Of a DNA stretch of 64,000 nt, positions 34,202-42,574 are shown piece after piece. This stretch comes from DATIXJ01 sp035518715 (GTDB lineage Bacteria > Bacteroidota > Ignavibacteria > UBA10030 > SZUA-254): assembly GCA_035518715.1 (NCBI GenBank), contig DATIXJ010000027.1, positions 62,001 to 126,000 on the forward strand, written 5' to 3'. Both the position numbers and the translations under genes were made by a program. The notes under the pieces are model-generated. The model saw nothing but the letters and a program-made list of their open reading frames with translations, was not told the DNA's origin and did not search any database. Each line of letters starts with the position of its first letter. Within the stretch, counting starts at the first letter, position 1.

Positions 34202-35314
34202 ATGAATAGAGCTAAACGCAATCTCTTAAAGGGAAAGAAGATCGTCCCGAGGCCGATACCGAAGAACGTTTCGGTTTTGAAGTTGGTGGATGATTACTTC
34301 CAGGCGTACAATTCCGGCAGATTGCGTGAGGGAATTCATCTCTATTCACAAAAAATGCTGGCTGCTGACTCAACTGTGGGAATGAGCATCACGGGGGCGC
34401 TGACGCCGGCAGGTTTGGGCGGATCATGCATTGTTCCGTTGATTGAAGCCGGGTTCGTCGACTGGATTGTGAGCACAGGCGCAAATCTCTATCATGACAC
34501 GCATTTTGCAATCGGCCACTCGCTGCACCGCGGGATGCCGTTCAACGACGACCGGGTGCTTCGTGATGAGGGGATCATCCGGATCTACGACATACTCTTC
34601 AAATATGATGTTCTTCTCTCAACTGATGCGTTTTTCCGTCAGCTTCTGACACTCCCCGAGTTTCAACGGGAAATGGGGACTGCAGAATTGCATTATCGTC
34701 TGGGAAAATATATTGCGGAGCGTGAAAAAGTACTCGGCATGCGGCACAGCAGTCTGATTGCAACAGCATATCGGTGCGGGGTACCGGTGTATACATCATC
34801 GCCGGGTGACAGTTCCATCGGGATGAATATTGCGGGAGTCGCGCTCACAGGAAACAAACTCCGGATAGATGTCTTTCTCGATGTGAACGAAACAGCGGCA
34901 ATTGTGTTGAACGCGAAGCGAAAACGGGGAAAGAGCAGCGTTATTATCCTGGGCGGCGGGTCGCCGAAGAATTTTGTGCTCCAGACCGAACCGCAGATTC
35001 AGGAGGTACTTGGGATTGATGAGCGGGGGCACGATTACTTCCTTCAGATAACGGATGCTCGTCCGGATACGGGCGGGCTTTCGGGTGCGACGCCGGCCGA
35101 GGCGGTGACCTGGGGGAAAGTCGATCCCGATCGCCTTCCGGATGCTGTGGTGGCGTATCTTGATTCGACGGTTGCTCTTCCCATTCTGACGTCATACGCT
35201 CTCGGGAAAGTGAAGCCGCGTCCCCTGAAGCGTCTCTATGACCGCCGCCGTGAGCTGGTCGACCGGCTCTATGTGGAATTCGAAAAAGCGCAGCACAAAA
35301 AGACGAGATGTTAG
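34202..35314 (+). CDS. deoxyhypusine synthase-like protein
   Basis: 370 residues matching the deoxyhypusine synthase family: GMSITGALTPAGLGGSCIVPLI, VSTGANLYHD, VPVYTSSPGDSSIGMNIA, and the active-site lysine region GGGSPKNF (K256). In eukaryotes and archaea the enzyme modifies eIF5A using spermidine and NAD. Bacteria lack eIF5A, and bacterial homologues have been linked to polyamine synthesis such as homospermidine. The product here is unknown. It has an AT-rich upstream region and stands 77 nt before the small histone-H1-like gene. Confidence 0.88.
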   Translation: MNRAKRNLLKGKKIVPRPIPKNVSVLKLVDDYFQAYNSGRLREGIHLYSQKMLAADSTVGMSITGALTPAGLGGSCIVPLIEAGFVDWIVSTGANLYHDTHFAIGHSLHRGMPFNDDRVLRDEGIIRIYDILFKYDVLLSTDAFFRQLLTLPEFQREMGTAELHYRLGKYIAEREKVLGMRHSSLIATAYRCGVPVYTSSPGDSSIGMNIAGVALTGNKLRIDVFLDVNETAAIVLNAKRKRGKSSVIILGGGSPKNFVLQTEPQIQEVLGIDERGHDYFLQITDARPDTGGLSGATPAEAVTWGKVDPDRLPDAVVAYLDSTVALPILTSYALGKVKPRPLKRLYDRRRELVDRLYVEFEKAQHKKTRC

Positions 35315-35390
35315 GACAAATTCACAAACCAATCCCACAAGGGACTCGCTCGATGAGCGGGATATTTTCACATTCATATGGAGGGTTACC

Positions 35391-35591
35391 ATGAGCAGAT
35401 TCACGGAACTACGCGACTTGCTGACCAGCTTCGAAAAGGACTTCATCAAGTTCTACGAGAAGGGAAACAAGTCGGCGGGGACACGCGTCCGGAAACAAAT
35501 GAACGAGTTAAAGAAGAAGGCGCAGGAGATCCGTAAGGAAATCCAGGAGATCAAGGCGAAGGCAAAGGAAGCCGAAGGCGGCGCACAGTAA
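35391..35591 (+). CDS. histone H1/Hc1-like small basic protein
   Basis: 66 residues from ATG 35391 with GGAGG 8 nt upstream. The sequence is a charged helix: FEKDFIKFYEKGNKSAGTRV followed by RKQMNELKKKAQEIRKEIQ. It matches the short histone-H1-like proteins of Bacteroidota/Chlorobi, whose GNK.AGTR(V/A)RK segment is diagnostic. It probably binds DNA non-specifically in the nucleoid. A strong terminator follows at 35610-35648. Confidence 0.85.
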   Translation: MSRFTELRDLLTSFEKDFIKFYEKGNKSAGTRVRKQMNELKKKAQEIRKEIQEIKAKAKEAEGGAQ

Positions 35592-35609
35592 TCGCCGGTT
35601 TTGATTTTT

Positions 35610-35648
35610 GAGAGACCCTCGCGAGCGGGGGTCTCTCTTCATTTTTTT
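35610..35648 (+). terminator. rho-independent terminator
   Basis: GAGAGACCC/GGGGTCTCTC arms (35610-35637) with a CG-rich loop are followed by ttcattttttt. It ends the histone-H1-like transcription unit. Confidence 0.85.
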
Positions 35649-35750
35649 GGAGGCGGACCCGCACAACGAAGTTTTCGCATCGGACGGGGAGACCTCCTTT
35701 GATTCTCACTCAATAATATCGTATTTTGAACAAAAATCCTTGAGTGTGAA

Positions 35751-36911
35751 ATGGACGATCAACGTAACGAACCAACTTCCGCGCCAGCCGAGCCCCAGGT
35801 AAATCCTCCATCCCCCGTTTCCGAGCAGGTTCGTCCTTCCGAAGGGGAGAGGAAAGAGCAGGAGCAGCCGTCCCAGCAACAACCCCAGCAGCAATCGAAG
35901 GACCGGAGATTCCGGCATCAGCGCCAGCGCAACCAGGGCTTCCGCCATGAAGGTCAGCAGCAGCAACAGCAGCGCGATGGCAAGAAAGAGATCTCCGTGG
36001 TCATCCCTCTGCTCAATGAGGAACAGTCGCTCCCGGAACTCTACGACAAGCTCAGATCCGCCCTGAACCGGTTTGGAAGGTTCGAGCTCATTTTTGTAGA
36101 TGACGGAAGTACCGACGGGTCGCACCGCGTTCTTCAGGATTTGCGCCGGCGTGACCGCCGGGTGAAGATTATCCGGTTCCGGAGGAATTACGGAAAATCG
36201 GCCGCTCTCTCCGTGGGATTCGCGAACGCCACCGGAGACATCGTCATTACGATGGATGCCGATCTGCAGGATGATCCGGCGGAGATTCCCAATCTTATCA
36301 GTGAAATCAAGAAGGGGTATGATCTCGTTTCGGGGTGGAAGAAGAAGCGCCGCGATCCGATCACCAAGACGATTCCGTCGCGATTTTTCAATTTTGTCAC
36401 CTCCGTGATGACGGGAATCAAGCTCCACGACTTCAACTGCGGACTGAAAGCATACCGGAAAGAAGTGACGAAGGACGTGAAGATCTACGGCGAGCTTCAC
36501 CGCTATATTCCGGTGCTGGCACAGTGGGCGGGGTATAAGATCGGGGAGATACCAGTTCAGCACCATGCCCGGAAATTCGGCAAGACGAAATTCGGCCTCG
36601 GAAGGTTCTGGAAGGGCTTTCTCGATCTCCTGACCGTTATCTTCACGACGCGGTATATGCAGCGACCGCTCCATCTCTTCGGTTTCTGGGGAATTGTCTT
36701 CTTTCTCGCAGGATTTGCCATCGACCTTTATCTCGCGATTTTGAAGTTTGCCGACGGGATGTCGCTGAGCAACCGTCCGCTCTTCCTTGGCGGGATCCTG
36801 CTCATTATTGTCGGTATACAGTTCATCTCCGTTGGCCTCATCGGCGAACTTGTGACGAAAACTCGCCCGACCGACGAGAAGGAATATTCCATCCGGGAAA
36901 TCTGGAAATAG
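35751..36911 (+). CDS. GT2 glycosyltransferase with two C-terminal TM helices and Gln-rich N-terminus
   Basis: 386 residues. Residues 1-75 are low-complexity, rich in Gln, Pro, Glu and Arg (QQQPQQQSKDRRFRHQRQRN), and probably disordered. Residues about 80-300 form a family-2 transferase domain of the dolichol-phosphate-mannose-synthase/ArnC type (VVIPLLNEEQSLPELYDKL, FVDDGSTDGS, MDADLQDDPAEI, DFNCGLKAYR). Two hydrophobic helices at about 310-370 anchor it to the membrane. It should transfer a nucleotide-activated sugar to polyprenyl phosphate, supplying donors to GT-C enzymes nearby. It is the first gene of the glycan locus. Confidence 0.92.
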   Translation: MDDQRNEPTSAPAEPQVNPPSPVSEQVRPSEGERKEQEQPSQQQPQQQSKDRRFRHQRQRNQGFRHEGQQQQQQRDGKKEISVVIPLLNEEQSLPELYDKLRSALNRFGRFELIFVDDGSTDGSHRVLQDLRRRDRRVKIIRFRRNYGKSAALSVGFANATGDIVITMDADLQDDPAEIPNLISEIKKGYDLVSGWKKKRRDPITKTIPSRFFNFVTSVMTGIKLHDFNCGLKAYRKEVTKDVKIYGELHRYIPVLAQWAGYKIGEIPVQHHARKFGKTKFGLGRFWKGFLDLLTVIFTTRYMQRPLHLFGFWGIVFFLAGFAIDLYLAILKFADGMSLSNRPLFLGGILLIIVGIQFISVGLIGELVTKTRPTDEKEYSIREIWK

Positions 36912-37025
36912 GGCATACCCGTAAGTCATCCGATGAATCCCACTCTTGCGATCCGTCACAGACTTGCGCGACGTTTTTCGCGATCTTTATGATTTCACTT
37001 TCGTTAACGGAACCTCTCGCATTGC

Positions 37026-38126
37026 ATGACGATAACAGTTAAGGACCTGAAGACGGACTGCCGTCATTTCCGGGCAGATCTCCCATGCAAACCGCATAAG
37101 CAGCACGGGGTTCACTGCGTCGATGATCAGGGCAAGGACTGCAGCTATTATGATCTGACCGACAAGCGAATTCTCATCATCAAGCTCGGTGCGATCGGCG
37201 ATGTCATCCGCACGACGCCACTGCTCCGGAAGCTGAAAGAGGTGGAGCCCCACGCGGAAATCTGGTGGCTGACCCATACGCCCGAAGTGCTCCCGAAAGA
37301 TTCGATCGATGTCCTTCTCCCGTTCACACCGCAGAGTCTCGCAACGCTGCAGGCGACGACATTTGACACCTTGTACTGTCTGGATAAAGACCGCGATGCC
37401 TGCGCGCTGAATCTCACGCTTTCCGCGCGCGTGAAGAAGGGCTACACGCTGGCGAACGGCAAGTGCGTGCCGGTCGATGCCGATGCGGAGCACAAATATC
37501 TCACCGGCGTTTTTGATGATATCAGCAAGGCGAACGTCAAAAGCTACCAGGAGGAGATCTTCGAGATCTGCGGCTTCCGGTTCAATGGTGAAGAAAATAT
37601 CATGCCGCCCGTGGACGGGTACAAGTGGAAGCTTCCGAAGAAGAAGGTGGTTGTCGGACTGAACACCGGCTGTGGCGGCCGGTGGACATCGCGGCTTTGG
37701 CCCGACAAGTACTGGGTCTCACTGGCGAAAAAACTGAAGAAGGCGGGGTATGTGCCGCTCCTTCTTGGCGGAGAACAGGAACACGAGAAGAACAAGAAGC
37801 TCGCAAAGGCAAGCGGCGCGCTCTATCTCGGACATTTCCCGCTGAAGCACTTCATCAGTGAAGTCGATCAGTGCGATCTCGTCGTCACCGCCGTGACGAT
37901 GGCGATGCATCTCACCATCGGTTTGCGGAAGAAGATCGTCCTCTTCAACAATATCTTCAACAAGCATGAATTTGAGCTGTACGGCCGCGGTGAGATCCTC
38001 GAACCGGATTTCGACTGCGACTGCTATTATACCCCGGTCTGTCCGAACAACTGCATGCAGTACCTATCGGTTGACCGCGTTTTCGACGCATGCCGGCGGC
38101 TGATAAAAGCCCCGCATTCGTCCTGA
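37026..38126 (+). CDS. GT9 (heptosyltransferase-like) glycosyltransferase with Cys-rich ends
   Basis: 366 residues. A family-9 core begins at about residue 47 (RILIIKLGAIGDVIRTTPLLRKLK) and includes VGLNTGCGGRWTSRLWP and LLLGGEQEHEKN, as in LPS heptosyltransferases. Unusually, the core is preceded by a Cys/His cluster (C12, C21, H24, H27, H30, C31, C39). It ends in CDCYYTPVCPNNC, suggesting a bound metal or Fe-S site. GT9 enzymes add heptose or related sugars from ADP- or UDP-donors in the cytoplasm. It is followed 6 nt later by the YfhO gene. Confidence 0.88.
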   Translation: MTITVKDLKTDCRHFRADLPCKPHKQHGVHCVDDQGKDCSYYDLTDKRILIIKLGAIGDVIRTTPLLRKLKEVEPHAEIWWLTHTPEVLPKDSIDVLLPFTPQSLATLQATTFDTLYCLDKDRDACALNLTLSARVKKGYTLANGKCVPVDADAEHKYLTGVFDDISKANVKSYQEEIFEICGFRFNGEENIMPPVDGYKWKLPKKKVVVGLNTGCGGRWTSRLWPDKYWVSLAKKLKKAGYVPLLLGGEQEHEKNKKLAKASGALYLGHFPLKHFISEVDQCDLVVTAVTMAMHLTIGLRKKIVLFNNIFNKHEFELYGRGEILEPDFDCDCYYTPVCPNNCMQYLSVDRVFDACRRLIKAPHSS

Positions 38127-38132
38127 CCGCTC

Positions 38133-40427
38133 ATGGCTAAATCCCAACAGCGTGGTCAGCCTCAAGCCGGCACACGGGCGCTCTGGCAGCCGAAAGACTG
38201 GCACGCGATCCTTTTCATGGTTGCGGCTGCGGCATTCTTTTTCCGCGATATCCTCTTCCAGCAGGCCTATTTCTGGGAGGATTTTCTCTATTACTTTTAT
38301 CCCGTCCGGAATCTTGCCGCGGTCTCGCTTGCCGGCGGTCAGCTTCCGCTCTGGAACCCGTTCACCTTCTGCGGTATGCCGTTCCAGGCAGATATCCAGA
38401 CCGCACTTTTTTACATCCCGAATCTTCTTCTCACGTTCTTCGTCTCCAACGGGCATCTGAATTTTTACTGGCTGGAAGTTCAGATCATCCTTCATTACGC
38501 CCTCGCGGGCGTGACGATGTATTATCTCGCGAAGGAATTCGGCATTGAGCGCCTGTACGCCATGTTTTCCGGATTGGCATTCATGCTGTCCGGATTTATG
38601 GTCATGCATGCGATCCACCAGGTGGTGATCTGCCAGGTTGCGTGGTTCCCGCTGGTGGTCGTGCTCTTCCACCGTGCACTCCATCGGAAGTCGCTCCTGC
38701 ACATGATTCTCGGCGGGCTGGTCCTGGGTCACGCCGTCCTAGCCGGCTATCCGCAGGTCACGCTCTATATTTTTCTCTTCCTCTTCATCTATTTTCTGGC
38801 GGAACTCGGTCACTCCGTTTCCACGCATGGATGGAAAGAAAGTATCCCGGCAATCCTGATAGGAGCGGGATTCATTCTCTTCGCGGTCGGAATCACCGGC
38901 GTGCAGCTTTTTCCCACGATCGAGCTGGCACCGCTTTCGCAGCGCGCGGAAATCACCTACCAAAAATCCCTTGAGGGTTCATTGTCGTGGGATCGCCTTG
39001 TCACGCTGGTTGTCCCGAAATTTTTCGGAACGAGCAACTCGCAGGGGACTACCTTCTGGCTTCCAAAGCCATACTGGGAATACTGGGAGACGTGCGTCTA
39101 TGCCGGCATTGCCGTTCTTGCGCTGGCGATCGTCGCCGTCACAAAATTCCGGAAGAACCGTACCATCGCGTTCTTTTCCGCAGTCGCACTCTTTGCACTC
39201 ATTTACAGTCTGGGAGACGATGGTCTCCTTCACAAATTCTTTTTTTCCGTAGTTCCGGGTTTCAGCAAATTCCGGAACCCGGCGCGCATGTCGCTTCTTC
39301 TCGCATTTTCACTCTCGATCCTTTCTGGATACGGGCTGCAGGAAGTTGCGCATGCGGTCTCGGCAAAATCGAAACGCTTCATGCTCATTGTCGGATCGAT
39401 CGCCGGGGCAGGCATTGTTCTCCGCCTGATCATCAGCGGCGGGGCATTCCAGCCCACCAACAGCGCGCAGTTCATGCAGCAGCTTCAGCCGATGGTCTCG
39501 TCGGAGGCGACGACCGCACTGGTGCTGATCATCGTCGTGGCGGGAATACTCTTCCTCTGGTATCGTTCCGCGGTTTCCGGGACTGCAGCCGTCATTCTGC
39601 TTCTTGCAGTCCAGTTCATCGACATGCACATGTTTGGATTCAGCCAGAACAATTCGCCGCAAAATCCGCAGGCATATTTTGAACAGACCAAACCTCTCGT
39701 GGATATGGTGAAGGACGAAGGTACGCGGGAATATTTCCGCGTGAACTCGCGCAGCGGAAGTGCCATGATTCTTGACCGCAATCAGGGAATGATCGACCGG
39801 ATCTGGCTGGTGGAAGGATACACCCCGTTAGCGCTTCAGCGTATTTATCCGCCCGCGAAAGACTGGCAGCAGCAGTGCGACAGGATGAACGCCAAGATTC
39901 ATACAGTGGTGGATGAGAGAACGCACGCCGCACACGTGGGAACTTCCACGACGTACAGCCCGCGCGTCTATTGTGTTTTCCGGGATACCGTTTTGCCGCA
40001 GGATGCAGATATGAAAGCGTTTATGGAAGGCGACAGGTATCAGCCGGATTCGATTGCAGTGCTTGAAGCTCCTTTACGCGAGCCGTTGGACGGAAGCGGG
40101 AAAGGGAGTGCGACGATTACGTCGTACCTCATGAACTCAATGTCCGTGGATGTGAATGCCGATAAGAACTGCTATCTCATCTTCGCGGAGGTCTATTACC
40201 CCGGCTGGAATGCCTACATCGATGGAGCCCGTGCACCTCTTTTCCGTACAAACTGGTGCATGCGGGGAGTACCGGTGCCTGCGGGAATTCATCGTGTGGA
40301 ATTGCGGTTCGAGCCGGACTCGTTCCGCCACGGATTGTGGATCACGATGATAACGGTGGTGCTTGCAGCCGTTGGAATCGGCTATTCTTCAAGAAAAACC
40401 CGCCCTGCCTCCAAACCTCCCGCTTAA
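38133..40427 (+). CDS. YfhO-family polytopic membrane protein
   Basis: 764 residues with about a dozen transmembrane segments in the first 500 residues and a globular C-terminal domain (about 500-730), ending in another helix. Motifs FWEDFLYYFYPVRNLAAVSLAGGQLPLWNPFTFCGMPFQAD and the later YYPGWNAYIDG...VPVPAGIHRVELRFEP are characteristic of YfhO. By fold it is a GT-C-like membrane glycosyltransferase; YfhO homologues in Firmicutes decorate teichoic acid or lipids. The target here is inferred to be the surface glycan. The 3' end overlaps the convergent methyltransferase by 4 nt. Confidence 0.9.
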   Translation: MAKSQQRGQPQAGTRALWQPKDWHAILFMVAAAAFFFRDILFQQAYFWEDFLYYFYPVRNLAAVSLAGGQLPLWNPFTFCGMPFQADIQTALFYIPNLLLTFFVSNGHLNFYWLEVQIILHYALAGVTMYYLAKEFGIERLYAMFSGLAFMLSGFMVMHAIHQVVICQVAWFPLVVVLFHRALHRKSLLHMILGGLVLGHAVLAGYPQVTLYIFLFLFIYFLAELGHSVSTHGWKESIPAILIGAGFILFAVGITGVQLFPTIELAPLSQRAEITYQKSLEGSLSWDRLVTLVVPKFFGTSNSQGTTFWLPKPYWEYWETCVYAGIAVLALAIVAVTKFRKNRTIAFFSAVALFALIYSLGDDGLLHKFFFSVVPGFSKFRNPARMSLLLAFSLSILSGYGLQEVAHAVSAKSKRFMLIVGSIAGAGIVLRLIISGGAFQPTNSAQFMQQLQPMVSSEATTALVLIIVVAGILFLWYRSAVSGTAAVILLLAVQFIDMHMFGFSQNNSPQNPQAYFEQTKPLVDMVKDEGTREYFRVNSRSGSAMILDRNQGMIDRIWLVEGYTPLALQRIYPPAKDWQQQCDRMNAKIHTVVDERTHAAHVGTSTTYSPRVYCVFRDTVLPQDADMKAFMEGDRYQPDSIAVLEAPLREPLDGSGKGSATITSYLMNSMSVDVNADKNCYLIFAEVYYPGWNAYIDGARAPLFRTNWCMRGVPVPAGIHRVELRFEPDSFRHGLWITMITVVLAAVGIGYSSRKTRPASKPPA

Positions 40428-41131
40428 CGGCCCGGCTTTTCTGCAACAAGAATAATATTCTTTCCGATCGGCGGCGTGATGAGCGATTCGATGCTGCGGG
40501 AAACGGGTACGAAGAGCCTGTCGTAGAGCCGCACGGCGCGCTCGTTCAAAGAACCGTCGGAGGTGAATTTGTTGTACACCGCAGCGAAGTATCCGAGAAA
40601 ATCATCATACTTGCTGACCAGGATATCAAATCCTGCACTTCTCACTTTCCCGCGGAGATCGTTCAGGCGGTACCGGCGATAGTGCCCGATGCTTGCGTCG
40701 AACTTTGAATAGAGTTCCGGCCGGGCGGGAACGTAGACCAGGAGACGGCCCCCGGACTGGAGCGACGAGAACAGCTCTTTCAGAATTTCGTCGTCGTGTT
40801 CGATGTGTTCGAGAACATCGATCGTGAAGATGTAATCGACCGGTGCGGGGAGTTCCGACAATGTACGGTATGCGGCGTGCTTGCTTCGGAGGTGCTGAAG
40901 ATATCCGTCGTCGAGCTCAACCGCGAGGGTCCTGATATTCGGATGTCCGGCGAACCGGTCGATGAATTCTCCCGATCCTGCTCCGAATTCGAGAACGGCT
41001 GCCTGTGCGCGAAGATCGTTCAATCCGAAATACCGCACAATAAGTTCCTCGACCGCGTTATTCCGGTTGACGGCGCAGTCCGACATCACCTCGAGAACGC
41101 TCTTTCCCTGATATTTGAACGGCTCTTCCAT
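40424..41131 (-). CDS. class I SAM-dependent methyltransferase
   Basis: 235 residues from ATG 41131 (a TTG at 41176 is possible; neither has a strong SD). The SAM-binding motif is AVLEFGAGSGEFIDRF, followed by the acidic FTIDVLEHIEHDDEIL and GGRLLVYVPARPELYSKFD. The motif ASIGHYRRYRLNDLRGKV is typical of methyltransferases in polysaccharide clusters. It is the only minus-strand gene in the glycan locus and is divergent from the GT2 gene at 41253. The substrate is unknown, probably a glycan or lipid intermediate. Confidence 0.87.
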   Translation of the reverse strand: MEEPFKYQGKSVLEVMSDCAVNRNNAVEELIVRYFGLNDLRAQAAVLEFGAGSGEFIDRFAGHPNIRTLAVELDDGYLQHLRSKHAAYRTLSELPAPVDYIFTIDVLEHIEHDDEILKELFSSLQSGGRLLVYVPARPELYSKFDASIGHYRRYRLNDLRGKVRSAGFDILVSKYDDFLGYFAAVYNKFTSDGSLNERAVRLYDRLFVPVSRSIESLITPPIGKNIILVAEKPGR

Positions 41132-41223
41132 GATTCGGGTACAAGGTTCGAAGGCAATGTAATGAAACGTCCCCAAACGTACAATCCTGAAGGATGCTTC
41201 TGGATTGTGACAGATGAGAATTG

Positions 41224-41229
41224 TATATT
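41224..41229 (+). promoter_or_regulatory. -10 element TATATT of the second glycan operon
   Basis: TATATT followed by G, 17 nt from a weak -35 (TGGATT, 41201-41206). It lies inside the longest open frame and so supports translation start at ATG 41253 rather than at 41214. It is the only recognisable promoter before the run 41253-48438. Confidence 0.45.
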
Positions 41230-41252
41230 GGACAGGATTTCAACGGACCGAT

Positions 41253-42170
41253 ATGTATTCGATCATCATTCCGATCTATAACGAGAACGATATTATCCCC
41301 GAGCTCTACCGCCGGTTGAAGCTGGCTGCGGATTCGCTCGACGCTCCGGCCGAATTCATCTTTGTCGACGATGCCAGCAGCGACGAGTCGTTTCTCCGGC
41401 TCGAAGAACTTCATGCATCGGATCCGCGCATCAAGGTAATCCGGCTGTCAAGGAATTTCGGGCACCAGGTGGCAATCACGGCAGGCCTGGATCATGCGAA
41501 CGGCGATGCGGTGATGATGATGGACGGAGATTTGCAGGATCCGCCGGAGCTCCTTCCACAGCTCGCGGCCCGCTGGAAAGAGGGGTTTCAGGTTGTGTAC
41601 ACGGTGAAGAGAAGCAGGAAGGAACATTTTCTGATGCGCCTTGCGTTCTCGACTTTTTACCGGGTGATGCATGCTTTTTCGCCGATAGCGATTCCAATGG
41701 AAGCCGGAAATTTTTCGCTCCTCGACCGGCGCGTTGTTGAGGTATTCCGCAGAATGCCGGAACGCAACCGCTATATCAGCGGGATGCGCGCATGGGCGGG
41801 ATTCAAACAGACCGGCATCGAATTCGACCGCGGCGCGCGGTTCGCCGGGAAGCCCAAGATGACACTCCGGCGTCTCATCAATCTCGCGCTCGACGGGGTG
41901 ATATCGTTTTCCAATGCGCCGCTTCGACTATCCATCTATGTCGGCATCGGCACCGCGGGATTGTCGTTCGTCATCACCGGCTACGTTCTGTACGCGAAAC
42001 TCTTTACCAATACTGCTATCCTCGGCTGGGCATCAACCATCGCCGCTGTCACGTTCATCGGCGGCATGATCCTCCTGACACTTGGCGTCATCGGCGAGTA
42101 CATCGGCAGGATCTACGATGAGGTCAAACAGCGGCCGATCTATATTGTGAAGGATAAGGTCGGCTTATAA
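41253..42170 (+). CDS. GT2 polyprenyl-phosphate glycosyltransferase with TM C-terminus
   Basis: 305 residues. Family-2 motifs are YSIIIPIYNENDIIPELYRRL, FVDDASSDES, RLSRNFGHQVAITAGLDHA, MMDGDLQDPPELL and the acceptor-side RMPERNRYISGMRAWAGF. Two C-terminal helices (about 225-285) match the ArnC/GtrB group. It loads a sugar onto polyprenyl phosphate on the cytoplasmic face, to be used by GT-C transferases. It starts the second, plus-strand half of the glycan locus. Confidence 0.92.
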   Translation: MYSIIIPIYNENDIIPELYRRLKLAADSLDAPAEFIFVDDASSDESFLRLEELHASDPRIKVIRLSRNFGHQVAITAGLDHANGDAVMMMDGDLQDPPELLPQLAARWKEGFQVVYTVKRSRKEHFLMRLAFSTFYRVMHAFSPIAIPMEAGNFSLLDRRVVEVFRRMPERNRYISGMRAWAGFKQTGIEFDRGARFAGKPKMTLRRLINLALDGVISFSNAPLRLSIYVGIGTAGLSFVITGYVLYAKLFTNTAILGWASTIAAVTFIGGMILLTLGVIGEYIGRIYDEVKQRPIYIVKDKVGL

Positions 42171-42202
42171 GTCGTCACCGCGTTGACCCGCCGCGCACAC
42201 AC

Positions 42203-42574
42203 ATGAGTCCAATTCTGCGGAAAACGCCTCCTGCTCTTCTGCTTCTCGGCTCGCTCATCCTCGCCACCATACCCGTGCATGCGCAGCACCCCGTATCGGT
42301 GAGCTCCGGAAATCAATCCGTCACGTTTCAATGGACTCGGATCGGATTCGATGCAGACAGGAACCGGTACGGTATCGGATGGACATTCGAAAACACCTCC
42401 CCCGACAGTCTCGTCTTCAGATATCTGATCGTGAGCAGCTGCAGGGATACGCTGACGGGCATCATGACTCTTCTCTCACACCGTCATCGGATGGGCGGAG
42501 CGCTTTGTTCCTGCGATTCCATTGCCGGTATCTCAATCAGTGTGCTGAATGAGCGGAAGGGGAGAGCCAGGTGA
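42203..42574 (+). CDS. hypothetical small exported protein
   Basis: 123 residues with a good signal peptide (LLLLGSLILATIPVHAQ). The mature part is about 95 residues, beta-rich, with Cys residues near CRDT and CSCDS. No family is recognised. The stop overlaps the GTG of the next gene by 4 nt, so it is translationally coupled to the GT-C/TPR protein and probably works with it. Confidence 0.7.
   Translation: MSPILRKTPPALLLLGSLILATIPVHAQHPVSVSSGNQSVTFQWTRIGFDADRNRYGIGWTFENTSPDSLVFRYLIVSSCRDTLTGIMTLLSHRHRMGGALCSCDSIAGISISVLNERKGRAR

Noticed and set aside
35706..36959. 417-codon minus-strand frame opposite the GT2 gene
   Set aside because: It is the mirror of a well-supported glycosyltransferase gene and has no domain of its own.
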